This document shows positions 16,768-25,730 of a DNA stretch of 40,612 bases, in pieces. The notes beneath the pieces are model-generated. The model was not told the DNA's origin. It was given only the letters and a program-made list of their open reading frames with translations, and made no database searches. The DNA is from Peptoniphilaceae bacterium (lineage in GTDB: Bacteria; Bacillota; Clostridia; Tissierellales; Peptoniphilaceae): assembly GCA_022769085.1 (NCBI GenBank), contig JALEKO010000036.1:1-40612 (forward strand), read 5' to 3'. The stretch's first letter is position 1; the number at the start of each line of letters is the position of its first letter. The position numbers and the translations under genes were made by a program.

Positions 16768-16929
16768 TTTTTCTCCTGGAAATAAGAATTTTTAAAATAT
16801 TTTTTGATGAGTAAAATTTTTTGAATTAAAAATATAGTTGTTAATATACTTAACATTAATGTAGCTTATAAAAAATTTCTGTTTAACTATTAAAAATTTA
16901 ATTTTCGTTATTTTCTATTAATTAGTATT

Positions 16930-16969
16930 TAAATATAACCAGGCTATAAAACAAGCCAGGTTATATTTA
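16930..16969 (-). terminator. Long hairpin after fba
   Basis: Two 16-nt arms (16930-16945 and 16954-16969) pair with one mismatch around an 8-nt loop, 8 nt past the fba stop. There is no run of T after it on either strand, so it may act as a weak terminator, an RNA-stabilising 3' end or a Rho-independent pause. Confidence 0.6.
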
Positions 16970-16977
16970 AAATTAAA

Positions 16978-17844
16978 TTAGTTTGCACTATTTTCACTTC
17001 CAAAGAAGTCGATTTTTTCTCTAACTTTATCTTTTATTGCTTCATATCCTGGTTTCAAAACTTTTCTTGGATCAAATCCCTTCTTTTCTTTATCTTTTCC
17101 ATTTTCGAAATATTCTCTTGTTGCAGATGTAAATACAATTTGGCATTCTGTATTTATATTTATTTTTGAAACTCCTCTTTCAATTGCCTTTTTTATCTGT
17201 TCTTCTGGAATTCCAGTTCCTCCGTGAAGAACCATAGGAACATCCCCAATTGCCTCTCTTATTTGCGAAAGTCTATCAAAATTTAATCCTTTCCAATTTT
17301 CAGGATATACTCCATGAATGTTTCCAATTCCTGCTGCTAAAAAGTCAACAGATAAATCTACAACTTGTTTTGCTTCTTTAGGATCTGCAAGTTCTCCTTC
17401 TCCAACAACGCCGTCTTCTTCTCCGCCAATTCCGCCTACTTCAGCTTCTACTGAAATTCCTTTTGAATGAGCAAGAGCAACTATTTCTTTAGTTTTTTCG
17501 ATATTTTCTTCAATTGGAAGACTTGAACCGTCAAACATTATCGATGTAAATCCAGCTTCTATAGCATCTTTTGCACCCTGATATGTTCCATGATCTAAAT
17601 GTAGTGCAACAGGAACTGTTATTTTTAGATCTTTATCAAGCCCTCTAACCATTCCTACAACTACATCAAATCCTCCCATATATTTCATGGCTCCTTCTGA
17701 AACACCTAAAATCACAGCTGATTTTTTTTCTTCTGCAACCTCAAGTATTGCTTTTGTCCATTCTAAATTGTTAATATTAAACTGACCTACAGCATATTTC
17801 CCTTCATATGCTTTTTTTAAAAATTCTGAAGCATTTACAAGCAT
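16978..17844 (-). CDS. fba: Class II fructose-1,6-bisphosphate aldolase
   Basis: A 288-residue zinc-dependent aldolase of glycolysis, interconverting fructose-1,6-bisphosphate with DHAP and glyceraldehyde-3-phosphate. Visible are 'YAVGQFNINNLEW', the catalytic Asp84 and zinc ligand His85 in 'ALHLDHGTYQG', 'EVGGIGGEEDG', 'GNIHGVYPEN' and 'VLHGGTGIPEEQI'. The length is normal for the FbaA type; tagatose-bisphosphate aldolases are close relatives. The gene has a strong AAGGAGG site. A TATAAT at 17872-17877 (minus) may be its -10, without a good -35. It appears monocistronic. Confidence 0.95.
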   Translation of the reverse strand: MLVNASEFLKKAYEGKYAVGQFNINNLEWTKAILEVAEEKKSAVILGVSEGAMKYMGGFDVVVGMVRGLDKDLKITVPVALHLDHGTYQGAKDAIEAGFTSIMFDGSSLPIEENIEKTKEIVALAHSKGISVEAEVGGIGGEEDGVVGEGELADPKEAKQVVDLSVDFLAAGIGNIHGVYPENWKGLNFDRLSQIREAIGDVPMVLHGGTGIPEEQIKKAIERGVSKININTECQIVFTSATREYFENGKDKEKKGFDPRKVLKPGYEAIKDKVREKIDFFGSENSAN

Positions 17845-17925
17845 TTTTTCCTCCTTGTTTTTTATACTTTTATTATATTAATTATTTAATTTAATTACCA
17901 TTACAAATATATAAATTTTAAAATT

Positions 17926-19629
17926 TTATTTTTTTATTATATTTTTCACTTTGTTAATTGCATCTTTTGAGTTCATTTTTATATTTACAAGATCTTCTCT
18001 ATTTGAAAATTCTACAATATCTTCTCCTGCATCTTTTCCAACAGTTATTCTATAAGGAATTCCTATTAAATCCCTATCATTAAATTTAACCCCTGCTCTT
18101 TCGTTTCTGTCATCTATTGCAACATCAACTCCCAGTGATTTTAATTTATCATAAATTTCAAATCCTAAATTATATTGTTCTTCTTTTTTGACATTAACAA
18201 TTGTAATAAGACATTCAAATGGTGCAACTGATATTGGCCAAATTATCCCTTTTTCATCAAAATTTTGCTCTACAATTGCAGATACAGACCTTGAAATACC
18301 TATTCCATATGAACCCATTACAAAAGGTTTTTGTTTTCCATCTTTATCTAAAAAATACGCACCTATTGTATCAGAGTATTTTGTTCCAAGTTGAAATATA
18401 TTTCCTACTTCTATTCCTCTCTTCGACTTTAATATTCCTTTTCCATCACTTGAAAGGTCTCCTTCTTTTGCGGTTAAAACATCTTCTACAATCTCTCCAT
18501 CAAAATCTCTTTTATAATTTGCATTTATAAAATGCTTATCTTTTTGATTTGAACCAATTACCAAATTATTCATCTGTGTAATTGACTTGTCAATAATTAT
18601 TCTTGCATTATCTTTTAAACCTTTAGGTCCTGTAAATCCTGGAAAAGAGCCTATACTTTTTATGTCTTCTTCATCTGCCATTTCAAGTTCATATTCTGAA
18701 ATATTTAAATAGTTTATAAGTTTTGAAATATTTAAAGTTCTATCTCCAGGGATTACTACTATTATAATTTCTCCATTTACTTTTAAATCAACTACTTTGG
18801 CACAATGTTTAGAATCTACATTTAAATATTTTGAAACATCTTCAATTGTGCTTTTGTTTGGAGTTTCTACAAGTTCTATTTCTTTATCTTTACCTTCTTT
18901 TTCATAATTTCCTAAAAATGATGCTTTTTCTTCTGTAGCTGCATATTTTGAATCTTCTGTAAAAAGAATTATTCCCTCCCCAGACTCTGAAAGTGCGATA
19001 AATTCATGTGAAACTCTTCCACCCATAGTCCCACTGTCTCCTTCAACTATTTTATATATAAGCCCCATTTCATCAAATGCTTCTACATAAGCATCCCACA
19101 TTTTTTTATATGATTTCTCAAGACCTTTTTGATCCTCATCAAAAGAGTATGCATCTTTCATTATAAAATCTCTTGATCTATTAATACCAAATCTTGGTCT
19201 TTTTTCATCTCTAAATTTGGAAACTATTTGATATAAATTAAGTGGAAGTTGTTTATAACTTGTAAGTTCATCTTTTATAAGATATGTAAAATACTCTTCA
19301 GCAGTTGGTCCTAAACAGAAATCTCTTCCATGCCTATCTTTAAGTTTAAACATTTCAGGGCCAAAAGTTTCCCATCTTCCACTCATTTCCCATATTTCTT
19401 TAGGTTGTAAAACAGATGTGGATATTTCTATTGAATCATATTTTTCCATAGATTTTCTTACTATATTTTCAATTTTATTTATAACTCTCTGTCCTAGTGG
19501 CAAAAAAGAATATATTCCTGATGCTGTTTTTCTGATAAAAGCACCTCTTTGTAATAATTTATTTGATACTGTATCTCCATCAGCTGGATCATCTCTTAGT
19601 GTAGGCATATAATAATTTGATAATTTCAT
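17926..19629 (-). CDS. proS: Prolyl-tRNA synthetase
   Basis: A 567-residue class II aminoacyl-tRNA synthetase of the bacterial type, which carries an editing (INS) domain between motifs 2 and 3. Motif regions seen are 'FLPLGQRVINKIENIVR' (motif 1), 'KFRDEKRPRFGINRSRDFIMKD' region (motif 2) and 'FVMGSYGIGISRSVSAIVEQ' (motif 3), followed by the anticodon-binding domain with 'GVDVAIDDRNERAGVKFND'. It is the last gene of tex-crr-proS, starting 12 nt after crr. No T-box leader precedes it, so it is not obviously controlled by uncharged tRNA. Confidence 0.97.
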   Translation of the reverse strand: MKLSNYYMPTLRDDPADGDTVSNKLLQRGAFIRKTASGIYSFLPLGQRVINKIENIVRKSMEKYDSIEISTSVLQPKEIWEMSGRWETFGPEMFKLKDRHGRDFCLGPTAEEYFTYLIKDELTSYKQLPLNLYQIVSKFRDEKRPRFGINRSRDFIMKDAYSFDEDQKGLEKSYKKMWDAYVEAFDEMGLIYKIVEGDSGTMGGRVSHEFIALSESGEGIILFTEDSKYAATEEKASFLGNYEKEGKDKEIELVETPNKSTIEDVSKYLNVDSKHCAKVVDLKVNGEIIIVVIPGDRTLNISKLINYLNISEYELEMADEEDIKSIGSFPGFTGPKGLKDNARIIIDKSITQMNNLVIGSNQKDKHFINANYKRDFDGEIVEDVLTAKEGDLSSDGKGILKSKRGIEVGNIFQLGTKYSDTIGAYFLDKDGKQKPFVMGSYGIGISRSVSAIVEQNFDEKGIIWPISVAPFECLITIVNVKKEEQYNLGFEIYDKLKSLGVDVAIDDRNERAGVKFNDRDLIGIPYRITVGKDAGEDIVEFSNREDLVNIKMNSKDAINKVKNIIKK

Positions 19630-19641
19630 TATTTCTCCTAA

Positions 19642-20148
19642 TTAATACATTATTTCAGCTTCTAAAGCTTTTTCATCTTGCTTTGCATTATAATTTATTT
19701 TTATTTTGTCAAGTCTATCTGGATTAGTTATTACAACTGGAGTAATAAGTGTTGGAATTTCTTTTTTTTCTATTTTTTCATTAATAAGATCTATATCAAA
19801 TTCTAAAATTATATCTCCCTTTTTAACTCTATCTGTAAGCTTTACATATGATATAAAACCATCACCTTTTAATTTAAATGTATCCATTCCTATATGAATA
19901 AGAATTTCTATTCCTTCTACTGTTTTTATTGCAACAGCATGAAGACCTTCTGGAAGTAAAACTATCTCTCCATCAACTGGTGAATGAACCTTTCCATCAA
20001 TTGGCTTTACTGCAAATCCTTCTCCAATCATTTTCTGAGAAAAAACCGGATCGGGTACATCTTCTATTTTTATTATTTCTCCATTAAGTGGATTGTTTAT
20101 TTGCAATATGTTTATATCGTCTTTTTCTTTTTTAAAAAAGTCAAACAT
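19642..20148 (-). CDS. crr: PTS glucose-type EIIA component (IIA-Glc/Crr-like)
   Basis: A 168-residue cytoplasmic phosphocarrier. The IIA-Glc fold motifs are 'PVDGEIVLLPEGLHAVAIKT' (His70) and 'ILIHIGMDTFKLKG', in which His85 is the residue phosphorylated by HPr. Residues 1-20 match the usual lead-in. It is a stand-alone IIA with no EIIBC gene nearby, so it must serve a permease encoded elsewhere or act as a regulator. It sits between tex and proS with gaps of 8 and 12 nt, an unusual place for a sugar-transport gene. Confidence 0.92.
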   Translation of the reverse strand: MFDFFKKEKDDINILQINNPLNGEIIKIEDVPDPVFSQKMIGEGFAVKPIDGKVHSPVDGEIVLLPEGLHAVAIKTVEGIEILIHIGMDTFKLKGDGFISYVKLTDRVKKGDIILEFDIDLINEKIEKKEIPTLITPVVITNPDRLDKIKINYNAKQDEKALEAEIMY

Positions 20149-20156
20149 TTTTTCCT

Positions 20157-22235
20157 CTACTTCATAGAAAGAGCTATTCTCTCTTTTTCTTTATCTATCT
20201 CCAGTATTTTTACATCTATAATATCTGAAACCTTTACAACATCAGATGGGTTTTTTACATATTTATCGCTTATTTGTGATATATGAACAAGACCATCTAT
20301 GTGAACTCCTATGTCTACAAATATTCCAAAATCAACTACATTTCTAACAACACCTTTTACCCACATTCCTTCTTTTAAATCATCAACTGTCATTACTTCT
20401 TTTTTTGTAATTACATCAAGAGCTTCTTCTCTTGGATCTCTACCAGGTTTTTTAAGTTCATTTACTATATCTTTTAATGTTGGAATCCCAATATTTAACT
20501 TTTCACTTATTTTTTCATAATCTATTTTTTCAAGATTTTCATCTTTAATTTTTAAAGCTATATCATAACTTTCAGGATGAACTGCTGTATTGTCTAAGAA
20601 ATTATCAGAATCTGGAAATCTTATAAATCCTGCTGCCATGTCATATGTTTTTTGACCAAGACCTTTTATATTTTTAAGATCTTCTCTTCTTTTTAATTTT
20701 CCATCTTTCTGTGCTTCTTCAATTCTTTTTGCAAGAGGTAATGATAATCCTGAAACATAGCTTAATAGGACATATGATGCATTATTTATTGTAACTCCTA
20801 CTTCATTTACGCTATCTTCAACAACTTTTCTAAGTTCTTCATTAAGCTTTTTCTTATCTATATCATGTTGATATTGACCAATTCCCAAATGTTGAGGTTC
20901 AATTTTTACAAGCTCTGCCATAGGATCTTGCAGTCTTCTTGCCATTGAAATCGCACCTCTTATTGTAACATCTAAATCTGGAAATTCCTCTTGGCCTATT
21001 TTACTTGCAGAATAAATGCTTGCTCCAGCTTCATTTACAATTGCATAACTTAAATTTTTGTCATTTCTTTTTATAAGTTCATCAACCATAAGTTCTGTCT
21101 CACGACTGGCAGTTCCATTTCCAAGTGCAATTACATCAACTGAATATTTTTTTATCAGATTATTCAAAATTTCTATTGATCCTTCAATATCTTCTTTTGG
21201 TTTTGCAGGATAAATTACAGCTTTATCCAAATATTTTCCATTTTCATCAATAACTGCAACTTTACATCCTGTCCTATATCCTGGATCTAGCCCAATTATT
21301 CTTTTATTTTTTATTGGCCTTTGAAGTAAATAAGGTTTAAGATTTTTTGCAAAAACAACTATCGATTCATCTTGAGCTTTTTGTATAAATGAATTTCTAA
21401 TTTCATTTTCAATGCTATTTATCAAAAGTCTCTTGTATGAATCCTCAACTGCTGCATTGACATAGTCTTTTGCATAATTATCATATTTTTTATATTTTGA
21501 TTTTATTTCTCCTAAATTGTATTCATCTGAAAAGTTGAATTTAACATTTAAGGCTCCTTCAGATTCTCCTCTGAAAATGGCTAGTATTTGAAAGGATTTT
21601 AAATTTCTTATTTTTGAAGTTAAATCGTAGTAATTTTCATACTTTTTATTTTCATCATCTTTTTTTGTAACTGACAGAATTCCTCTTTTAAATCCATCAA
21701 GTCTGATAATATTTTTTACTTCAATATCATTTGAAATATCTTCTGCTAGTATATCCCTTGACATATTTATGATTTCTTCTTCAGTTTTTAAATCATCATT
21801 TAAGAATTCTTTAGCTTTTATCAATACATCTTTAAAAAATGGATCTTCATTTAGAATAAAACTATTAAGTTCTTCCAAACCGAAATTTCTTGCTTTATCA
21901 GCCCTTGTCTCTTTTCTTTTTTTATACGGCTTATAAAGATCTTCAACTTCAGTAATTGATGTTGAATTTAATATTTTTTCTTTTAACTCTTCTGTAAGTT
22001 TTGACTGTTTTTCAATAGAAGTTATTACTTCTTTCTGTCGTTTTTCTAAATTTCTAAGAGATGTAAGTTCTTTCTGTAAATTTCTTATTTCAACATCACT
22101 CATTGAGTCTGTTTTTTCTTTTCTATATCTTGAAATAAATGCTACAGTATCACCATCATCTAGAAGATCAATGGCATTTTTTATGTACTTTTCCTCTTTT
22201 CCTATTCTTTCGGAAATAATCTTTATAATATCCAT
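20157..22235 (-). CDS. tex: Tex family RNA-binding transcription accessory protein
   Basis: A 692-residue protein with the Tex layout. It has an N-terminal helical region with 'FISRYRKEKT', a YqgF/RNase H-like domain opening 'RIIGLDPGYRTGCKVAVID', helix-hairpin-helix repeats ('EAQKDGKLKRREDLKNIKGLGQKTYDMAAGF' region) and a C-terminal S1 RNA-binding domain (about 618-692, 'GMWVKGVVRNVVDFGIFVDIG'). Tex is an Spt6-like factor affecting transcription and stress responses. The start is secure from family alignment, yet no ribosome site precedes it. A -10 box lies 6 nt upstream, so the mRNA may be leaderless. Confidence 0.95.
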   Translation of the reverse strand: MDIIKIISERIGKEEKYIKNAIDLLDDGDTVAFISRYRKEKTDSMSDVEIRNLQKELTSLRNLEKRQKEVITSIEKQSKLTEELKEKILNSTSITEVEDLYKPYKKRKETRADKARNFGLEELNSFILNEDPFFKDVLIKAKEFLNDDLKTEEEIINMSRDILAEDISNDIEVKNIIRLDGFKRGILSVTKKDDENKKYENYYDLTSKIRNLKSFQILAIFRGESEGALNVKFNFSDEYNLGEIKSKYKKYDNYAKDYVNAAVEDSYKRLLINSIENEIRNSFIQKAQDESIVVFAKNLKPYLLQRPIKNKRIIGLDPGYRTGCKVAVIDENGKYLDKAVIYPAKPKEDIEGSIEILNNLIKKYSVDVIALGNGTASRETELMVDELIKRNDKNLSYAIVNEAGASIYSASKIGQEEFPDLDVTIRGAISMARRLQDPMAELVKIEPQHLGIGQYQHDIDKKKLNEELRKVVEDSVNEVGVTINNASYVLLSYVSGLSLPLAKRIEEAQKDGKLKRREDLKNIKGLGQKTYDMAAGFIRFPDSDNFLDNTAVHPESYDIALKIKDENLEKIDYEKISEKLNIGIPTLKDIVNELKKPGRDPREEALDVITKKEVMTVDDLKEGMWVKGVVRNVVDFGIFVDIGVHIDGLVHISQISDKYVKNPSDVVKVSDIIDVKILEIDKEKERIALSMK

Positions 22236-22241
22236 GTTTTG

Positions 22242-22270
22242 ATTATACTTTATGAATGAAACTATTTCAT
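22242..22270 (-). promoter_or_regulatory. Promoter of tex-crr-proS, predicted leaderless start
   Basis: Minus-strand ATGAAA (22265-22270), a 17-nt spacer and TATAAT (22242-22247). Six bases separate the -10 from the tex ATG, so the predicted +1 falls on the A of the start codon. Confidence 0.6.
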
Positions 22271-22329
22271 TTTACAAAACTTTATACTTACTAAAATATT
22301 TAAATGATTAATTTTCATTTTTTTAAAAT

Positions 22330-22357
22330 TTGAAATTTTTATTATAAATAATACAAT
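22330..22357 (+). promoter_or_regulatory. Promoter of the riboswitch-folT transcript
   Basis: TTGAAA (22330-22335), a 16-nt spacer and TACAAT (22352-22357). The predicted start near 22364 coincides with the 5' edge of the THF aptamer. Confidence 0.65.
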
Positions 22358-22362
22358 AAATT

Positions 22363-22480
22363 AGTCAGAGTAGATAAAGAGCGTTAAGTGTTAAGAAATG
22401 GGATGTTGTTCTTAAACGAAAGTTTATAGACTACGATTCTTTATTGCATCCACTGTTTATCTTTCTTTGAAAAAAGGAGG
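22363..22480 (+). promoter_or_regulatory. Tetrahydrofolate (THF) riboswitch with translational expression platform
   Basis: The aptamer (about 22363-22457) has the conserved segments of the THF (folE-motif) riboswitch: 'GAGUAGAU', 'GCGUUAAGUG', 'AUGGGAUGUUGU' and 'UUGCAUCCACUG'. Stems seen are P1 CAG/CTG (22366-22368 with 22453-22455), P2 ATAAAGA/TCTTTAT (22374-22380 with 22438-22444) and P3 TTAAGAA/TTCTTAA (22391-22397 with 22409-22415). Downstream, CTTTCTT (22461-22467) can pair with the ribosome site AAGGAGG (22474-22480). A competing AGATAAA (22372-22378) / TTTATCT (22456-22462) pairing would disrupt P2 and free the ribosome site. High folate should therefore lower folT translation. Confidence 0.9.
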
Positions 22481-22484
22481 TATT

Positions 22485-23006
22485 ATGACTAATAAATTTA
22501 ATTTAAAAAATTTAGTTTATGCTGCTTTTCTTGCGGCAATTTCTGTTGTTCTTACAAGATTTTTTTCAATCATGCTTAGTGAAAGTTTACGAATAGGTAT
22601 AGGAGAAATTCCATTAATGATTTCAGGAATTTTATTTGGCCCTGCAATAGGTGCTCTTACAGGTCTTGTTGCTGATTTTGTCGGAGTAATGATTAATCCT
22701 CAAGGTGCATTTTTTCTTGGTTTTACTTTATCTTCAATTTTTTCTGGTCTTATTCCTGGAATTATATTTAAGTATTTAAATTTAAAAAGCAATATTTTGA
22801 TTCTTATTTCAACTATAATTGAATGCTTTTTCGTTCATATGATTTTAAATAGCCTGTGGTTAAGTATGATGTATGGTACAAGTTTCATTGTTCTATCTGC
22901 ATCAAGAACTTTAAAGGAAATAATTCGGGGAGTTATAACTTTTGTAATTCTTGAAATATATTATAGAAAAATTCATGAAAAACTTAAAACATTAATAAAT
23001 AAATGA
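22485..23006 (+). CDS. folT: ECF transporter S component for folate
   Basis: A 173-residue membrane protein with about six helices. It shows the folate-type S-component signature: 'LRIGIGEIPLMISGILFGPAIGALTGLVADFVG' region. It would bind folate outside the cell and work with a shared EcfA/A'/T energy module that is not in this window. The start is ATG 22485, 4 nt after AAGGAGG; the longer TTG-initiated frame from 22467 would include the ribosome site itself and is rejected. The THF riboswitch directly upstream supports the substrate assignment. Confidence 0.93.
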   Translation: MTNKFNLKNLVYAAFLAAISVVLTRFFSIMLSESLRIGIGEIPLMISGILFGPAIGALTGLVADFVGVMINPQGAFFLGFTLSSIFSGLIPGIIFKYLNLKSNILILISTIIECFFVHMILNSLWLSMMYGTSFIVLSASRTLKEIIRGVITFVILEIYYRKIHEKLKTLINK

Positions 23007-23015
23007 ATAAATTTT

Positions 23016-23049
23016 AAAAAGTCTCCCATAAATTTACGGGAGACTTTTT
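23016..23049. terminator. Bidirectional terminator between folT and hbd
   Basis: Perfect 12-bp stem AAAAAGTCTCCC/GGGAGACTTTTT around a 10-nt loop, with A/T tracts on both sides. It closes folT on the plus strand and the butyrate operon on the minus strand. Confidence 0.92.
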
Positions 23050-23062
23050 ATATTTAATTATA

Positions 23063-23905
23063 TTATTTATTATAATCGTAAAATCCTTTACCAGTTTTTC
23101 TACCAAGTTGTCCTGCTCTTACCATTTTCTTTAAAAGTACGTGAGCTCTATATTTAGGATCTCCATATTCTGTATATAATACATCCATTATTGCAAGTAC
23201 AACATCAAGTCCAATTAAATCTCCAAGTTCTAATGGACCCATAGGATGATTTGCTCCTAATTTCATTGCTTTATCTATGTCTTCAACATTTGCAACACCA
23301 TCAGCATAAATTCCAATTGCTTCATTAATCATTGGAATTAAAACTCTATTAACTACAAATCCTGGAGCTTCTTCTACTTCTACGGGGTCTTTACCTAATT
23401 CTTTTGAAAGTTCAAAAATCTTATCAAAAGTTTCTTGGCTTGTTTTTTTACCCTTTATAACCTCAACTAGTTTCATTGCAAAAACAGGGTTAAAGAAATG
23501 CATACCAATGACTTTTTCAGGTCTTTGTGTAACAGATGCTATATCTGTTATTGAAAGTGAAGATGTATTTGATGCAAGTATTGCATCTTCTTTTACTTTT
23601 TCATCAAGTTCTTTAAAAATTGATTTTTTTATTTTTGGGTTTTCACTTGCTGCTTCAACAACTACATCACAATCTGAAAAATCACTATAATCTGTTGTGA
23701 AATGAATTCTAGCAAGTGTTTCATTTTTTACTTCCTCAGAAATTTTTCCCTTTGAAACTGATTTTGAAAGTGCTCTTTCTATATTTGATTTTGCTTTTTC
23801 TAAAAATTCATCAGCAATATCACATACTACTACTTCAAATTTGCCTGCTGCAACTTGTGCAATGCCAGAACCCATTGTTCCTGATCCAACTACTCCTAAT
23901 TTCAT
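23063..23905 (-). CDS. hbd: 3-hydroxybutyryl-CoA dehydrogenase
   Basis: A 280-residue enzyme reducing acetoacetyl-CoA to 3-hydroxybutyryl-CoA. The N-terminal Rossmann domain opens '[17 protein letters not shown]'; '[12 protein letters not shown]' and the catalytic '[19 protein letters not shown]' follow, then the helical dimerisation domain with '[16 protein letters not shown]' and '[16 protein letters not shown]'. Start 23905 is preferred over 23911: the AGGAG site would touch the first ATG but lies 7 nt from the second, and the family begins there. It is the last gene of the thl operon, just before the bidirectional terminator. Confidence 0.96.
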   Translation of the reverse strand: MKLGVVGSGTMGSGIAQVAAGKFEVVVCDIADEFLEKAKSNIERALSKSVSKGKISEEVKNETLARIHFTTDYSDFSDCDVVVEAASENPKIKKSIFKELDEKVKEDAILASNTSSLSITDIASVTQRPEKVIGMHFFNPVFAMKLVEVIKGKKTSQETFDKIFELSKELGKDPVEVEEAPGFVVNRVLIPMINEAIGIYADGVANVEDIDKAMKLGANHPMGPLELGDLIGLDVVLAIMDVLYTEYGDPKYRAHVLLKKMVRAGQLGRKTGKGFYDYNK

Positions 23906-23914
23906 TTTCATCTC

Positions 23915-24688
23915 CTATTTATTTTCAAATTCAAATTTTTCTTTATTCAAAAATGCCTTCATTCCATTTTTCTGATCTGATGTTGTAAAACACTCTGCAA
24001 AATATTTTTCTTCGTATTTAACAGCATCTTCAATATCTTTTTCTCTTCCAGAATCTATTGCTTTTTTAGAGAAAGAAACAGCTTTTGGTGCGTTTGAAGC
24101 AATTATTTTTGCTAATTTATTAACTTCTTCGTCAAGCTCTTCAAGCTTATAAACTGAATTAACAAGCCCAATTCTTAAAGCTTCATCAGCCTTAATATTT
24201 CTTGCACAATATATCATTTCTTTAGCTTTTCCAAGTCCTATTAGTCTCTGAAGTCTTTGTGTTCCACCAAAGCCTGGTGTTATTCCAAGACCAACTTCAG
24301 GTTGCCCAAAAAGTGCTTTTTCACTTGCAATTCTTATATCACAGGCACAGGCGAGTTCACATCCTCCGCCAAGAGCAAATCCATTTACTTTAGCTATTAC
24401 TGGGCAATGAAGTTTTTCAATTTTTCTAAATACATCATTACCTTTTATTCCGTAAATTTCTGCTTCTTCTTTGGTTTTATTAACCATTTCAGCTATATCA
24501 GCACCAGCAATAAAGCTTCTTCCCTCTCCAGTTATAATTAAAACGTAAATGTCTTCATCATTTTCAATTTCATCAAGTAAACTATCAAGTTCATCTAAAG
24601 TATTTGTATTAAGTGCATTTAGTGCTTTAGGTCTATTTATTGTAATAGTTGCTATATGATCTTTTTTGTCAAATAAAATATTTTCCAT
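23915..24688 (-). CDS. crt: Short-chain enoyl-CoA hydratase (crotonase)
   Basis: A 257-residue crotonase, dehydrating 3-hydroxybutyryl-CoA to crotonyl-CoA. The oxyanion-hole and active-site segments are intact: 'FIAGADIAEM', 'ALGGGCELACACDIRIASE' and 'FGQPEVGLGITPGFGGTQRL', the last two carrying the catalytic glutamates. It follows etfA by only 4 nt. The purine-rich upstream sequence has no clear AGGAGG, so translation is probably coupled to etfA. Confidence 0.96.
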   Translation of the reverse strand: MENILFDKKDHIATITINRPKALNALNTNTLDELDSLLDEIENDEDIYVLIITGEGRSFIAGADIAEMVNKTKEEAEIYGIKGNDVFRKIEKLHCPVIAKVNGFALGGGCELACACDIRIASEKALFGQPEVGLGITPGFGGTQRLQRLIGLGKAKEMIYCARNIKADEALRIGLVNSVYKLEELDEEVNKLAKIIASNAPKAVSFSKKAIDSGREKDIEDAVKYEEKYFAECFTTSDQKNGMKAFLNKEKFEFENK

Positions 24689-24692
24689 TTTT

Positions 24693-25721
24693 TTACGCTT
24701 TCTTTGCTTTCTTTTCTTTTATAAGCTTAATAAGTTGAGGAATTACTTTATGAACATCTCCAACTATTCCAATATCTGCAACTTCAAATATTGGAGCATC
24801 ATGATTTTTATTTACTGCAATAATAAGGTCGCTTTCTTCCATTCCAGCTAAATGTTGAATTGCTCCTGAAATTCCAAGTGCTATATATAAGTTTGGTCTT
24901 ACAGTTTTTCCTGTTTGACCAACTTGACGATCTTTATCAAGCCATCCTGAATCTACAACTGCTCTTGAACCTGAAACTGTAGCTCCAAGTACTTCTGCAA
25001 GTTCATAAGCTTCTTCTATATTTTCTTTTGAACCAATTCCTCTTCCAACTGAAACAAGTATTTCTGCATCTTCAATATTTATTTTTTTCTTTGTATCAAC
25101 TTTTGATTCCAAAAGCTCTACTGAAAAATCTTCTTCTGTGAAATTAACATCAAGATTAATAATTTCAGCTTTTCTACTTAAATCAGGTTCTGATTTTCTC
25201 ATAACACCAGGTCTAACAGTAGACATTTGTGGTCTAACCTCTTCTGATGTAATCGTAGCCATCAAGTTACCACCAAATGCAGGTCTTGTCATGAGTAAAA
25301 GATGATTTTCTTTATCAATTTCAAGTTTTGTACAATCTGCAGTAAGTCCTGCTCCAATTCTTGATGCAACTCTTGGTGCAAGTACTCTTCCTATTGATGT
25401 AGCACCAAAAAGAACAATTTCAGGTTTAATAGATTTTATCGCTTCAAAAGTTGCAACTGTGTATGGTTCTGTCAAATAGTCTTTCAACTTTTCATCTTCA
25501 ACAAGTATTACTTTGTCTGCACCATAGCTTGCAAGCTCATTTGCAAGTTCTTTTACTTCATATCCTACTAAAATTGCAGTAAGCTCGCACGATAAATCTC
25601 TTGCAAGTTCTTTTCCTTTTCCTAAAAGTTCAAGAGAAACTCCTTGAAGTTTGCCATCTCTTTGTTCTGTTACAACGCAAACTCCTTTATAATCTGTTGT
25701 ATTTTTATTTAATTTAACCAT
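24693..25721 (-). CDS. etfA: Electron transfer flavoprotein alpha subunit
   Basis: A 342-residue EtfA. Domain I (about 1-205) is followed by the FAD-binding domain II with 'VSVGRGIGSKENIEEAYE', 'GSRAVVDSGW', 'QVGQTGKTVRPNLYIALG', 'ISGAIQHLAGM' and 'AVNKNHDAPIFEVADIGIVGD'. With EtfB it shuttles electrons to or from butyryl-CoA dehydrogenase; in clostridial Bcd-Etf complexes NADH oxidation drives both crotonyl-CoA and ferredoxin reduction by flavin-based bifurcation. It directly follows etfB in the operon (9-nt gap). Compare the second, truncated ETF-alpha domain inside the 31718-33649 fusion. Confidence 0.96.
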   Translation of the reverse strand: MVKLNKNTTDYKGVCVVTEQRDGKLQGVSLELLGKGKELARDLSCELTAILVGYEVKELANELASYGADKVILVEDEKLKDYLTEPYTVATFEAIKSIKPEIVLFGATSIGRVLAPRVASRIGAGLTADCTKLEIDKENHLLLMTRPAFGGNLMATITSEEVRPQMSTVRPGVMRKSEPDLSRKAEIINLDVNFTEEDFSVELLESKVDTKKKINIEDAEILVSVGRGIGSKENIEEAYELAEVLGATVSGSRAVVDSGWLDKDRQVGQTGKTVRPNLYIALGISGAIQHLAGMEESDLIIAVNKNHDAPIFEVADIGIVGDVHKVIPQLIKLIKEKKAKKA

Positions 25722-25730
25722 TTTTCACCT

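Noticed and set aside
16838-16856. Rex-like inverted repeat upstream of rho
   Set aside because: The arms TTGTTAA and TTAACA are present but separated by 5 nt, not the 4 required by the Rex consensus, and rho is not a typical Rex target.
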